Made by a program: the position numbers and the translations under genes. Below the pieces are notes generated by a model, which saw only the letters and a list, made by a program, of their open reading frames with translations, did no database searches and was not told where the DNA came from. A DNA stretch of 64,000 nucleotides, from the NCBI RefSeq assembly GCF_013374095.1, contig NZ_AP022672.1:2231501-2295500 (forward strand), in the 5' to 3' direction. Below, piece after piece: positions 34,803 to 42,885 of the stretch; the stretch's first letter is position 1; the number at the start of each line of letters is the position of its first letter. The DNA comes from Sphingomonas sp. HMP6 (GTDB taxonomy: Bacteria > Pseudomonadota > Alphaproteobacteria > Sphingomonadales > Sphingomonadaceae).

Positions 34803-36682
34803 TCCGCTGCAATCGCCTGCTCAGGCACGAACCAGTGCGGTGGGCGCGGGGCGGGAAGGCCCGTCTCCGCGAGGCAGTTGGCCCGTAATGTCTCGATATC
34901 CGGGCCATGATTGAACAAGGGCAGGTCTGCCGGACGTGCGCCGCGCATATCGGCCCGCAACGCCGCGGTCGCCGCGATGTCCACGGAACGTCCGTCGATC
35001 ACCACGCCGTAGCGCCGCGCACCCGCGACCGTCACCAGCCCCTGGCGAATTTCCAGCGCCACCAGTTCGGGCGCGCGCTCGAGCGGATCTCCCCAGCCGC
35101 CGCCGCCCCAAGTGATGAAGTGGAGCTGGTCACCCGCCTCGACCGCGATCTCCTCACTCTTGTTGCCGACGATCGTCTGCGTGCCGTCCTGCTTCTCGAT
35201 GATTTTCCGCGCCCGCGCGCCCGGCTCGCCGCCGTTGACGCCCCAGGGATAGGTGAACCAGCGATCGTCATGGATCGCGATGATGCCGGGCTCGAGGAAG
35301 CGATAGGTCATATGGATGCCGTTGCCGCCGCGGTGCAGCCCGGCCCCGCCCGAATCCGCAGCAGTTTCGTAGCGTTCGATCATCAACGGGAAATAGCGTT
35401 CGAGGAATTCGTTGGGAACGTTGGTGAAACCCGGCCACAGCGAATGCCCGTCGGGCCCGTCGCCGAGCGGCCGCCCCGGAATGCCGCCGAAGCCGATCTG
35501 GAACAATTGGAACCAGCGCCCGTCGCCGTCGGTGCCCGAATAGAAGAGATGCGGCGAGGAGGAAAATCCCGCGGCGTTGAGGAATTCGGGCGTCTTCTGC
35601 CCGAGCAGCCCGCCCAGAATATCGAAGATCCGCCCCAGCGCGTGCGTCCGCCCCGACAATGCCGCCGGAAATTTCGGTTTGAGCAGCGAGCCTTCGGGAA
35701 TGCGCACTTCGATCAGATCATAGAAGCCGTCGTTGAACAGAATCTGCGGATCGAAGACCATGATCATATAGATGCCGAAGAACATCTTGAACATGTTTTC
35801 GTTGAGGAAGAAGTTGATCGAGGCGCTGCTCTGCGGGTCGGTGCCGTCGAAATCGAGCAGCACCTTGTCGCCGATCCGGCGCATCGTGCATTTGATCTTG
35901 TACGGGCCGAAACCCTTGCCGTCGTCGCAGATATAATCCTCGAACATCACCGGCTCCTCGCCGATCGAAGTCGCGATCAGATGCTTCATCGCGCGGTGGT
36001 TGCGCGCGAGCAATTCCTCGGTCGCCGAGACGAACACGTCCTCGCCGAAGCGCGTGCACATTTCGTCGACGCGGCGCGCGGCGACGCGGCACGAGGCGAT
36101 GATCGCGCTGAGATCGGCCTTGCACCAATCGGGGGTGCGCGTCTGGTGCATCACCAGCGCGACGACGTCCTCGTTATACACGCCCTTGCGGTAGATTTTG
36201 ACCGGCGGAATGCGCACGCCTTCCTCGAAGATCGAGGAGGCATCGATCGGCATCGATCCCGCCACCTTGCCGCCAATGTCGGACATGTGCCCGAACATCG
36301 CGCTCCACGCGATCAGCCGACCCGAGCGGAAGATCGGCAGCAGGATCAGCCAGTCGTTCGAATGGCTCACCGCGCCGTCGCACGAATACGGGTCGGACAG
36401 GAGGATCATGTCGCCCTCCTCCAGCGTGCCGGTATAGACCTTGAGGAAGCCGTCGATGAACGAACCAAACTGGCCGACGATCATCCGGCCCTTATGGTCG
36501 GCGATCAGCGGGAAGCTGTCGCCTTGCTCGCGGATGCCGGGCGACATCGCGGTGCGCACCAGCGTCGCGTCCATCTCGACACGGGCATTGCGCAGCGCGT
36601 TCTCGATGATGTCGAGCGTGACAGGATCGATCTCGACCGGTGAGAACGGCGTGGCGTTGGTCTGGAGAATTTGGGCAGGCAT
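34799..36682 (-). CDS. hyuB: Hydantoinase B/oxoprolinase family protein
   Basis: This 627-residue B subunit of the HyuA/HyuB (N-methylhydantoinase, 5-oxoprolinase, acetone carboxylase-related) family has the family opening PVTLDIIENALRNARVEMDATLVRTAMSP without gaps. DPYSCDGAVSHSNDW and FGHMSDIGG supply the conserved His/Asp metal-site residues, and DFDGTDPQS lies mid-protein. It forms a complex with HyuA, carrying out ATP-dependent ring opening or carboxylation in the cytoplasm. It lies 12 bp after HyuA. It is full length, with no frameshift seen. Confidence 0.92.
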   Translation of the reverse strand: MPAQILQTNATPFSPVEIDPVTLDIIENALRNARVEMDATLVRTAMSPGIREQGDSFPLIADHKGRMIVGQFGSFIDGFLKVYTGTLEEGDMILLSDPYSCDGAVSHSNDWLILLPIFRSGRLIAWSAMFGHMSDIGGKVAGSMPIDASSIFEEGVRIPPVKIYRKGVYNEDVVALVMHQTRTPDWCKADLSAIIASCRVAARRVDEMCTRFGEDVFVSATEELLARNHRAMKHLIATSIGEEPVMFEDYICDDGKGFGPYKIKCTMRRIGDKVLLDFDGTDPQSSASINFFLNENMFKMFFGIYMIMVFDPQILFNDGFYDLIEVRIPEGSLLKPKFPAALSGRTHALGRIFDILGGLLGQKTPEFLNAAGFSSSPHLFYSGTDGDGRWFQLFQIGFGGIPGRPLGDGPDGHSLWPGFTNVPNEFLERYFPLMIERYETAADSGGAGLHRGGNGIHMTYRFLEPGIIAIHDDRWFTYPWGVNGGEPGARARKIIEKQDGTQTIVGNKSEEIAVEAGDQLHFITWGGGGWGDPLERAPELVALEIRQGLVTVAGARRYGVVIDGRSVDIAATAALRADMRGARPADLPLFNHGPDIETLRANCLAETGLPAPRPPHWFVPEQAIAAE

Positions 36683-36694
36683 CGGTTTAGCTCC

Positions 36695-38743
36695 TCAAGC
36701 CGGCATGATCAGGATGTTGCCGACGGCATCGACCGTTCCGGCGTGGTGCGTTTCGATCAGCGTGGTCGAATCCATCTCGATCACGATCGCGGGGCCGGGG
36801 ATGATGTCACCGGCACGCAGTTTCGAGCGGTCATAGATCGCGCCTTGCTGGATGCCGCCGTCCATCCAGATCTCGTGATCGCGCAGCTTGGCGGCGGCCG
36901 GGTTGCCATCGCCTTGCTCGAGTTGCGCCGGCGTCAGCGCCGGGGCGAGGCCGAGTGCGACCGCGCGCAAATTCACCAGCTCATGTTCGCTATCCATGTT
37001 GAAGGTGAACAACCGGCGATGCTCGTCGTCGAAGCGTTGGGTCAGTGGGCCGAGACCTTCGCTGCGCAACACGTCGAGGTCGATCAGCATCGGCACCTCG
37101 AACGCCTGGCCGTGATAGCGCACGTCGATCTCGAACACCGCGCTTACCTCATGCTCGGGCACGCCGCCCTCGACCAATTCGCCGCGCGTCTGCGCCGCCA
37201 TTTCATCGAGCAGCCCGATGATCTCCTCGGCACTGGTCTGCGACAGCCGCTTCGACAGCGAACGCGCCGCCTCGGTGCGCATCCGCGTCGTCACGTCACC
37301 CAGCGCACACAGCACGCCGGGCGAGACCGGCGACACCGCCGGATAACTCCCCATCAACCGCGCGACCGCGTTGACATGCAGCGGCCCCGCCCCGCCAAAA
37401 CCCATCAGCGCGAAGTCACGCGGATCATAGCCCTGCTGCACCGAAATCATCCGCAGCGCGCCGAACATATTCTCGTTCGCAATGTCGATGATCCCGCGCG
37501 CCGCCTCATACAGCCCGATGCCGAGTGCATCGGCGATCGTCTGCACCGCCGCCGTCGCGCCGGCGCGGTCGAGCTTGAAGGTGCCGCCGAGCAGCGCCTC
37601 GGGCAGATAGCCGAGCACGACATTGGCGTCGGTCACGGTCGGCTGCGTGCCGCCCTTGCCATACGCCACCGGCCCCGGCACCGCGCCCGCCGATTGCGGC
37701 CCGACGCGCAGCGCCTTGGTCAGCTCGGGCACATAAGCGATCGAGCCACCGCCCGCGCCGACGGTCTTCACGTCGAGCGAGGAAGCACGGACGCTGAGAT
37801 GGCCGACATCGGTCGTGCGCGTACGGCGCGGCTCGCCATGCTCGATCAGCGCGACGTCGGTCGAGGTGCCGCCGACATCCAGCGTCAGGATGTTGCCGAG
37901 CCCGGCATTCTTCGCGACCCACAACGCACCGGTGACGCCCCCCGCAGGCCCCGACATCAACAGCGAAACGGGATGTTCCTCGGATTTTTCCGAGGTCATC
38001 AAACCGCCATCGGAGCGCAGCAACGCCAGCCGCCCGGCCATGCCGCGCCCGCGCAATTGCTCGCGTAAGTTTCGGACATAGCGGCTGACCACCGGGCGCA
38101 CAGCGGCGTTGGCGACCGTGGTGAGTGTGCGCTCATATTCCTGCATCTCGGGCAGCACTTCGTGGCTGAGCGACAGCGGCACGCCCGGCATCATCTCGGC
38201 GACGATCGCGGCGACGCGCAACTCGTGCGCGCCATTGAGATAGGCGTTCATCAGCGACACGGTGACCGCCTCGACGCCCTCGTCCTTAAGGATCTGCACC
38301 GCGGCGCGGATATCGGCCTCGTCGACCGGACGAACCTCCTCGCCCTTGGCGTTGATCCGGCCGGCAACCTCGACCGTATCCTCCAGCGCGGCGAGCGGCT
38401 GCGGCTTGGGCCAGATGATCCACGCGGCGAGCCCGCCCGGCACCAGGCTGCGCGCGATCTGCAGCACTTGGCGGTAACCGTCGGTGACGATCAGCCCGAC
38501 GCGCGCGCCCTTGCCCTCCAGCACGGCATTGGTCGCGACGGTGGTGCCGTGGAGCAGAATGTCGATATCGCCCGGGGTGATGCCAGCCGATTCGCAGATC
38601 GCGTCGACCCCGACCAGCACACCTTGCGAACTGTCGTGCGGCGTCGACGGCGTCTTGTGCCGCCAGAAACTCCCACTCGCCTCGTCGAACAGCAGCAGAT
38701 CGGTAAAGGTCCCGCCGACGTCCACCCCAAGCCTATATGCCAT
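36695..38743 (-). CDS. hyuA: Hydantoinase A/oxoprolinase family protein
   Basis: This 682-residue ATP-binding subunit has the ASKHA-type phosphate loop GVDVGGTFTD at residues 6-15, HGTTVATNAVLEGKGA, SGPAGGV, the second loop LDVGGTSTDVAL and GAGGGSIAYV. These are the standard features of HyuA/N-methylhydantoinase and acetone carboxylase subunits. It activates the substrate by phosphorylation for its HyuB partner. The pairing with a CSHase-like amidase points to hydantoin-type chemistry. The presence of CoA enzymes in the same operon is not explained by the known creatinine pathway. Confidence 0.93.
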   Translation of the reverse strand: MAYRLGVDVGGTFTDLLLFDEASGSFWRHKTPSTPHDSSQGVLVGVDAICESAGITPGDIDILLHGTTVATNAVLEGKGARVGLIVTDGYRQVLQIARSLVPGGLAAWIIWPKPQPLAALEDTVEVAGRINAKGEEVRPVDEADIRAAVQILKDEGVEAVTVSLMNAYLNGAHELRVAAIVAEMMPGVPLSLSHEVLPEMQEYERTLTTVANAAVRPVVSRYVRNLREQLRGRGMAGRLALLRSDGGLMTSEKSEEHPVSLLMSGPAGGVTGALWVAKNAGLGNILTLDVGGTSTDVALIEHGEPRRTRTTDVGHLSVRASSLDVKTVGAGGGSIAYVPELTKALRVGPQSAGAVPGPVAYGKGGTQPTVTDANVVLGYLPEALLGGTFKLDRAGATAAVQTIADALGIGLYEAARGIIDIANENMFGALRMISVQQGYDPRDFALMGFGGAGPLHVNAVARLMGSYPAVSPVSPGVLCALGDVTTRMRTEAARSLSKRLSQTSAEEIIGLLDEMAAQTRGELVEGGVPEHEVSAVFEIDVRYHGQAFEVPMLIDLDVLRSEGLGPLTQRFDDEHRRLFTFNMDSEHELVNLRAVALGLAPALTPAQLEQGDGNPAAAKLRDHEIWMDGGIQQGAIYDRSKLRAGDIIPGPAIVIEMDSTTLIETHHAGTVDAVGNILIMPA

Positions 38744-38761
38744 GCACGCGTTTCCTATTCT

Positions 38762-39691
38762 TCAGGCTGCAGCCGGGAACCGGCCGACATGGCCGAGCAT
38801 CCCGGGAAGTTTCCGGCTCATCACGCCGCCCAGCCAGTGGGAGGTTTCGATGAGGAGATCGAGATTGAGCCCGGCGTCGATGCCCGAGCGCTGAAACAGA
38901 TAGGCCACGTCTTCCGACGCGACGTTGCCCGCGGCGCCGGGTGCGAACGGGCACCCGCCAAGGCCGCCGATCGAAGCGTCGATCGTCCTGGCGCCGGCCT
39001 CTATCGCCGCCCAGACGTTGGCGATGCCGGTGCCGCGCGTGTTGTGGAAATGTGCACGCACCGGGATCGGCGCGATCGCGTGGGCGACGCGCTCGACCAA
39101 CGCGAACACTTGCGCCGGGACCGCGACGCCAATCGTGTCGGCCAGCGCGATCTCGACTGGCCCCGCTTCCGCCGCCGACACGGCCATCGCGACGACATGA
39201 TCGGGATCGACCTCGCCCTCGAACGGGCAGCCGAACGATGCGCCGATCGTGATTTGCGCACGACGCCCCTCGGCCGTCGCAAAGCGCACCACGTCCTTGG
39301 CCATTTCCAGCGATTCGAGCGCGGTCTGCCCCTGGTTGGCGTGCGCGAAGCTATCGGTGGCGACGCAGACCGCGCCGAGCTCGTCGACCTTCGTGGCCAG
39401 CGCGCGCAATGCGCCGCGTTTGTTAAGAACCAATCCTATGTATACAACATCGTCACGCTCGGGCAGCGCGGCGATCACCGCTTCGGCATCGGCCATCTGC
39501 GGCACCCGGGCGGGGTGGGCGAAGCTCGCGACTTCGATCCGCCGCGCGCCTGCGGCGATCGATCGGGCGATCAACTCTACCTTTTGTTCGGTGGAAATCA
39601 TCACGGATTCGTTCTGCAAGCCATCGCGCGGCGCAACCTCGACAAAGCCGATTTTCCGCCCGTGATCCACTTGCTTGAACATGCCCGACAT
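38762..39691 (-). CDS. HMG-CoA lyase-like enzyme (DRE-TIM family)
   Basis: This 309-residue TIM-barrel aldol lyase has VEVAPRDGLQNE (Arg22, Asp23), HFHNTRG (His214, His216) and the catalytic-cysteine loop GLGGCPFAPGAAGN (Cys247), equivalent to Cys266 of human HMG-CoA lyase. The usual HDT after the second His is HNT here, and the SFVSPKWVPQ block is SFAHPARVPQ. The substrate may therefore be a related 3-hydroxy-3-methylacyl-CoA rather than HMG-CoA itself. It is the first gene of the HyuAB-CaiB-amidase operon. A TGTATACA site lies 55-62 bp upstream of its start, and a second is inside the gene at 39439-39446. Confidence 0.88.
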   Translation of the reverse strand: MSGMFKQVDHGRKIGFVEVAPRDGLQNESVMISTEQKVELIARSIAAGARRIEVASFAHPARVPQMADAEAVIAALPERDDVVYIGLVLNKRGALRALATKVDELGAVCVATDSFAHANQGQTALESLEMAKDVVRFATAEGRRAQITIGASFGCPFEGEVDPDHVVAMAVSAAEAGPVEIALADTIGVAVPAQVFALVERVAHAIAPIPVRAHFHNTRGTGIANVWAAIEAGARTIDASIGGLGGCPFAPGAAGNVASEDVAYLFQRSGIDAGLNLDLLIETSHWLGGVMSRKLPGMLGHVGRFPAAA

Positions 39692-40090
39692 TCCCTCCTG
39701 TTATACCCAGGCTAGACCGGCACACGACGAAGCTCAAGCGCTATTTGTATACATAAAATGTTGCGGATGCCGATGGATACGCTGGCTTCTTTCGCGCGCG
39801 CTGGACGCTCGTTCGCTTTGCCGGCTCGGCGTTCATCGAGAAAATTCGCCCATGATCGAGACGAGGTCGAAATCATCGGCGAACCGCATAGGTGGCCGGC
39901 GATACAGCGCAGAGCGCGCGCTACCTGTGCAGTTTCCGGTAAAACGGGCGGGTTCGGTGCGGCGTAGCGGTGAATTCGACCTCAAAGAGGTACGATTGGC
40001 CACGATCGCCCAGCTTGGCTTGGAACGCGTCTATTCCCGGGACTGACGCCCGCGTCCGCGGCACCCATTCTCTCGAAAACGGCGGAAATC
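39692..40090. other. Gene-free stretch between operon D and the tRNA fragment
   Basis: No ORF here shows recognisable protein features. It contains the operon D promoter with the TGTATACA site at 39746-39753 and otherwise ordinary sequence up to the tRNA scar. By the tRNA polarity this is the chromosomal flank of the element. Confidence 0.5.
39746..39753. promoter_or_regulatory. TGTATACA palindrome, candidate GntR operator (HMG-CoA-lyase operon)
   Basis: The octamer sits in TATTTGTATACATAAA, 55-62 bp before the first gene of the operon. It matches the two sites at the divergent TonB/GntR promoters 7.6 kb away, defining a small candidate regulon. Confidence 0.55.
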
Positions 40091-40143
40091 TGGTGCGCCC
40101 GACTGGATTCGAACCAGTGGCCTCTGCCTTCGGAGGGCAGCGC
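40091..40143 (-). pseudogene. 3' fragment of tRNA-Arg(CCG), putative attachment-site scar
   Basis: On the minus strand the sequence reads as an anticodon stem CTGCC/GGCAG with loop CTCCGAA (anticodon CCG), a T arm ACTGG-TTCGAAT-CCAGT, the acceptor 3' strand CGGGCGC, discriminator A and an encoded CCA at 40093-40091. The 5' half (GCGCCCG plus D arm) is absent. The bases upstream of the anticodon stem do not form a D arm, and no matching acceptor strand lies nearby. A tRNA 3' fragment of this kind is what remains at the distal end when a tyrosine-recombinase element integrates into a tRNA gene. The fragment ends toward lower coordinates, so the element should lie at higher coordinates. Confidence 0.8.
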
Positions 40144-40318
40144 CTACCTTGCAAAATGGCAGAAATCCGTGACTTTTCAATATTTGGAAGACGGAACAAA
40201 CAAAAAACAAACCAAGAAGATCATCGAATTTCACCGGAGATACACCGTGGACGCGAGCGCCCTTTCTCGGCCTCTGTACAACCAATTCAGAACCGGGCTC
40301 CCCTTGGCACAGTCGCTT

Positions 40319-40674
40319 CTAGCGTTCTGAAACCATCCCCCAATCCAAGCCGAGGCGGCTGAGATACTTCTTCAGCCGGTCGGCGTCATTGGCAGTGCTG
40401 CGCCGCGCCCGGGAGGCTATGAAAAGCGCGCGGCCTGCCTGCGGGAGGGAGCGACTGTTGCGGCATATGCGGATCGTCTCGGCCAGTTGGACGCTGTCGG
40501 CCCCAGGCCGGTCAGACGGATATGCAATGCCGTCATCGCCGCGATCAGAGTCGCAACGGAGCCTGCGCCTCCTTCCAATCTTTTGATAGCTTGGGCGTCG
40601 ACGCAAATCCGGGCGGCTAGGGTTCTTTGCGACCAGCCGCATTCGCGGCGCACCTTGCGTATTTGGTCGATCAT
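40319..40674 (-). pseudogene. XRE-family helix-turn-helix regulator, apparently frameshifted
   Basis: From an ATG at 40674 the reading contains a Cro/CI-type HTH (RRECGWSQRTLAARI followed by DAQAIKRLEGG and TLIAAMTALHIRLTGLG). The frame then degenerates. Another reverse frame over 40319-40520 continues with DSVQLAETIRICRNSRSLPQ, which looks like the start of a second HTH domain, and ends at 40319. A single-base change near 40495 would join the two. This fits a decayed two-domain XRE regulator next to an element end. It could instead be a short intact 85-residue protein. Confidence 0.4.
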
Positions 40675-40896
40675 TTTCTGATCTGTTCCAAGATCAGCTT
40701 TGAGTTGGTATCGGATCGTGCTCGCCGCCACAAGGGTGGAGACCGGTCGGGCCGTGTTCGGGAGCGAGCGGGCCTTTTGCGGTCGTTCGTTCAGCTATGC
40801 CGCCACGACTACTTAGCGATCAATCTGTCGGCTAGTGCCCAAATCGGCCGCCCAGGCGCTCTATATCGATCCCACAAAACCGCTCGGCGGGGCATT

Positions 40897-41022
40897 TTAG
40901 ATGAGGGTGGTTCGGCGATACCCCTGCGGCGTCTCGCGCCATCTGGCGAGGGCTCTTTCTGAAATGCCGACAATGCGACAGCTTTCGCACACGCCCTTGC
41001 CGCTCGCGATCAGGCTTTCCAT
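40897..41022 (-). CDS. Small HTH-like ORF, possible transposase or regulator fragment
   Basis: This 41-codon frame contains ESCRIVGISERALARWRE, which resembles the helix-turn-helix of IS3-type OrfA or similar recruitment proteins. It is too short to be a whole member. It lies 35 bp from the TSUP gene end and near the tRNA scar, a place where element debris is expected. No full insertion sequence or terminal inverted repeats were seen. Confidence 0.25.
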   Translation of the reverse strand: MESLIASGKGVCESCRIVGISERALARWRETPQGYRRTTLI

Positions 41023-41057
41023 GGCGCAGCATCTCACGTCCTAGTCTGGGATCTCTG

Positions 41058-41846
41058 TCATTGCGGTCCGATGAGCGCCGACGCGCTTTGCCAGAGCATA
41101 TAGGCTGCCACGACGAAGATCAGGCCGGCGAACACCGTGGTCAGCGTGCCCTTTCCCGACAAGCGCCCGGCAAGCGCAGTACCGCCAAACCCGCCGGCGA
41201 CACCGCCCGCTATAAACACGCCCGCGAGCGGCCAGTCGATCAGGCCCGACCAAGCATAGTTGGCAGCGGTCGTCAGCCCGAATGCGGTTACGGCGATCAG
41301 GCTGGTGCCGACCGCATTGATGATCGGCATGCGGGTCGACGCCACCAGACCGGGCACGATCAGGAAGCCGCCACCAATCCCGAAAAAGCCGGAAAAGATG
41401 CCCGTGCCCAGGCCGTAACCCAGCACCTTGGGCGCATTTTCGCGCGTGCACTCGGCACCCTCGACACCTTTATTCTTACGCCCGCGCAGCATCACGATGC
41501 CGACCACGATCATCACGATCGCGAACAGGAACAGCAGCTTGTGCCCGTCAAACGCCTTGCCCGCAGTCGATCCCGCCAGCGCGCCGAGAATGCCAGCAGA
41601 GGCATACATCAGGCCACAGCGCCATTTCACGGTGCCGGCGCGGGCGTGGCTGGCAAGTCCGGTCGCGGCATTGACGGCGACGGCGAGCGCGCTGGTGCCG
41701 ATCGCGACATGCGGGCTGGCGACGCCCACCAGATAGACCATCAGCGGCACCGCGAGAATCGACCCGCCGCCGCCGACCAGCCCAAGCGTGAAGCCGACCA
41801 GCACGCCTGACAGCGCGCCAAGAACATATTGGGTGGTATCGAGCAC
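41058..41846 (-). CDS. TSUP/TauE-SafE family sulfite (sulfonate) exporter
   Basis: This 262-residue inner-membrane protein has about eight helices and the duplicated TSUP motifs: FTLGLVGGGGSILAVPLMVY in the first half and IFSGFFGIGGGFLIVPGLV in the second. TSUP members export sulfite, sulfoacetate or related sulfur anions. It starts 6 bp after the persulfide dioxygenase gene, the same pairing as in known BigR-regulated operons, so export of the sulfite formed by that enzyme is the likely role. Confidence 0.92.
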   Translation of the reverse strand: MLDTTQYVLGALSGVLVGFTLGLVGGGGSILAVPLMVYLVGVASPHVAIGTSALAVAVNAATGLASHARAGTVKWRCGLMYASAGILGALAGSTAGKAFDGHKLLFLFAIVMIVVGIVMLRGRKNKGVEGAECTRENAPKVLGYGLGTGIFSGFFGIGGGFLIVPGLVASTRMPIINAVGTSLIAVTAFGLTTAANYAWSGLIDWPLAGVFIAGGVAGGFGGTALAGRLSGKGTLTTVFAGLIFVVAAYMLWQSASALIGPQ

Positions 41847-41852
41847 CCGCCG

Positions 41853-42791
41853 TCAGACCGTGTCGAGCGGAATCTTGAGGTAGCGCGTGCCGTTTGCTTC
41901 CGGCTCGGGCAGGTGCCCGGCGCGCATGTTGACCTGGATCGATGGCAAGATCAGGCGCGGCATGTCGAGCGTCGCATCGCGCGCCGTCCGCATCGCGACG
42001 AAGCCGTCCTCTTCGATGCCGTCATGCACATGGACATTGCTGTCGCGCTCGGCCCCGATCGTCGTTTCCCAGGCGAAGGTGTCGCGCTCTGGCGCCTTGT
42101 AGTCGTGGCACAGGAACAGCCGCGCGCCCCGCGGCAGCGAGAGCAGCCGCCGGATCGAGCGGAAGAGCTGCCGCGCATCGCCGCCAGGGAAGTCCGCCCG
42201 CGCAGTGCCGAAATCGGGCATGAAGATCGTGTCCCCGGTAAAGACCGCGTCGCCGATCACATAGGCGAGATCGGCGGGCGTATGGCCCGGCACGTGGAGG
42301 ACTGCCGCCGCCAGGCTGCCGATCGTGAAGCTGTCGCCGTCGTCGAACAGATGGTCGAACTGCGATCCGTCCCGCTGGAAATCGCTGCCTTCGTTGAACA
42401 AGGTGCCGAAGGTCTGTTGAACAGCGGTGATGGCGCGGCCGATCGCGATCCTGCCGCCCAGTTGCTGCTGGAGATAGGGCGCTGCCGAGAGATGATCGGC
42501 ATGGGCGTGCGTCTCAAGCAGCCATTCGACGCTGAGCCCCTGGGCGCGGACATAGGCGATCATCGCGTCGGCGCTCGCGTGCCCAGTGCGCGCTGAAGCG
42601 GGATCGAAATCGAGCACCGAGTCGATGATTGCCGCCGACCGCGTTACTGGATCATGGACGACATGGCTGGCGGTGAAGGTGACTTCGTCGAAGAAGCTGT
42701 GCACGATAGGGCGTGGGGCATCACCGATCAGGCTGGCGGTGATCTGTGCTATGGCACGGGTGACGACGGCATCAGTTGGCGCTGCGGCCAT
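41853..42791 (-). CDS. MBL-fold persulfide dioxygenase (ETHE1/Blh-like)
   Basis: This 312-residue metallo-hydrolase-fold enzyme has the metal site THAHADHLSAAPYL, the second histidine in HVPGHTPADLAYVIGD and FTGDTIFMPDFGTARADFPGG, all typical of the Blh/ETHE1 persulfide dioxygenase group. It oxidises glutathione persulfide to sulfite in the cytoplasm. The family normally binds one Fe(II). It is co-transcribed with the TSUP exporter. The promoter region shared with the divergent peroxiredoxin carries a strong inverted repeat (42807-42838). Confidence 0.9.
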   Translation of the reverse strand: MAAAPTDAVVTRAIAQITASLIGDAPRPIVHSFFDEVTFTASHVVHDPVTRSAAIIDSVLDFDPASARTGHASADAMIAYVRAQGLSVEWLLETHAHADHLSAAPYLQQQLGGRIAIGRAITAVQQTFGTLFNEGSDFQRDGSQFDHLFDDGDSFTIGSLAAAVLHVPGHTPADLAYVIGDAVFTGDTIFMPDFGTARADFPGGDARQLFRSIRRLLSLPRGARLFLCHDYKAPERDTFAWETTIGAERDSNVHVHDGIEEDGFVAMRTARDATLDMPRLILPSIQVNMRAGHLPEPEANGTRYLKIPLDTV

Positions 42792-42806
42792 GAGACGCTC
42801 CTATAA

Positions 42807-42838
42807 TTCACGATTACGTGCATGATATAATCGTGTAA
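42807..42838. promoter_or_regulatory. Inverted repeat TTCACGATTA ... TAATCGTGTAA between persulfide dioxygenase and peroxiredoxin
   Basis: The arms at 42807-42816 and 42828-42838 are inverted copies with about one mismatch, separated by 11 bp. A TATAAT hexamer (42826-42831) overlaps the right arm in the orientation of the peroxiredoxin gene. ATCGTGTAA recurs at the divergent rhodanese/SQR promoter. A site for an ArsR-type persulfide sensor is the simplest reading. Confidence 0.5.
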
Positions 42839-42885
42839 GTGTGTTGCGTCAATTGGCCAGCCGTGTCATATTTCCTCTTTGACGG

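Noticed and set aside
34907..36643. 578-codon plus-strand frame over hyuB
   Set aside because: HyuB on the minus strand is full length with conserved motifs; the plus product is a compositional shadow.
40091..40143. Complete functional tRNA
   Set aside because: The acceptor 5' strand and D arm are missing and no pairing partner for CGGGCGC exists upstream.
39921..40362. ORFs on both strands crossing the tRNA fragment
   Set aside because: Their similar-looking peptides are translations of tRNA sequence, a familiar false signal.
40897..41022. Full insertion sequence at the island edge
   Set aside because: Only a 41-codon HTH-like frame is present; no second ORF, inverted repeats or target duplication seen.
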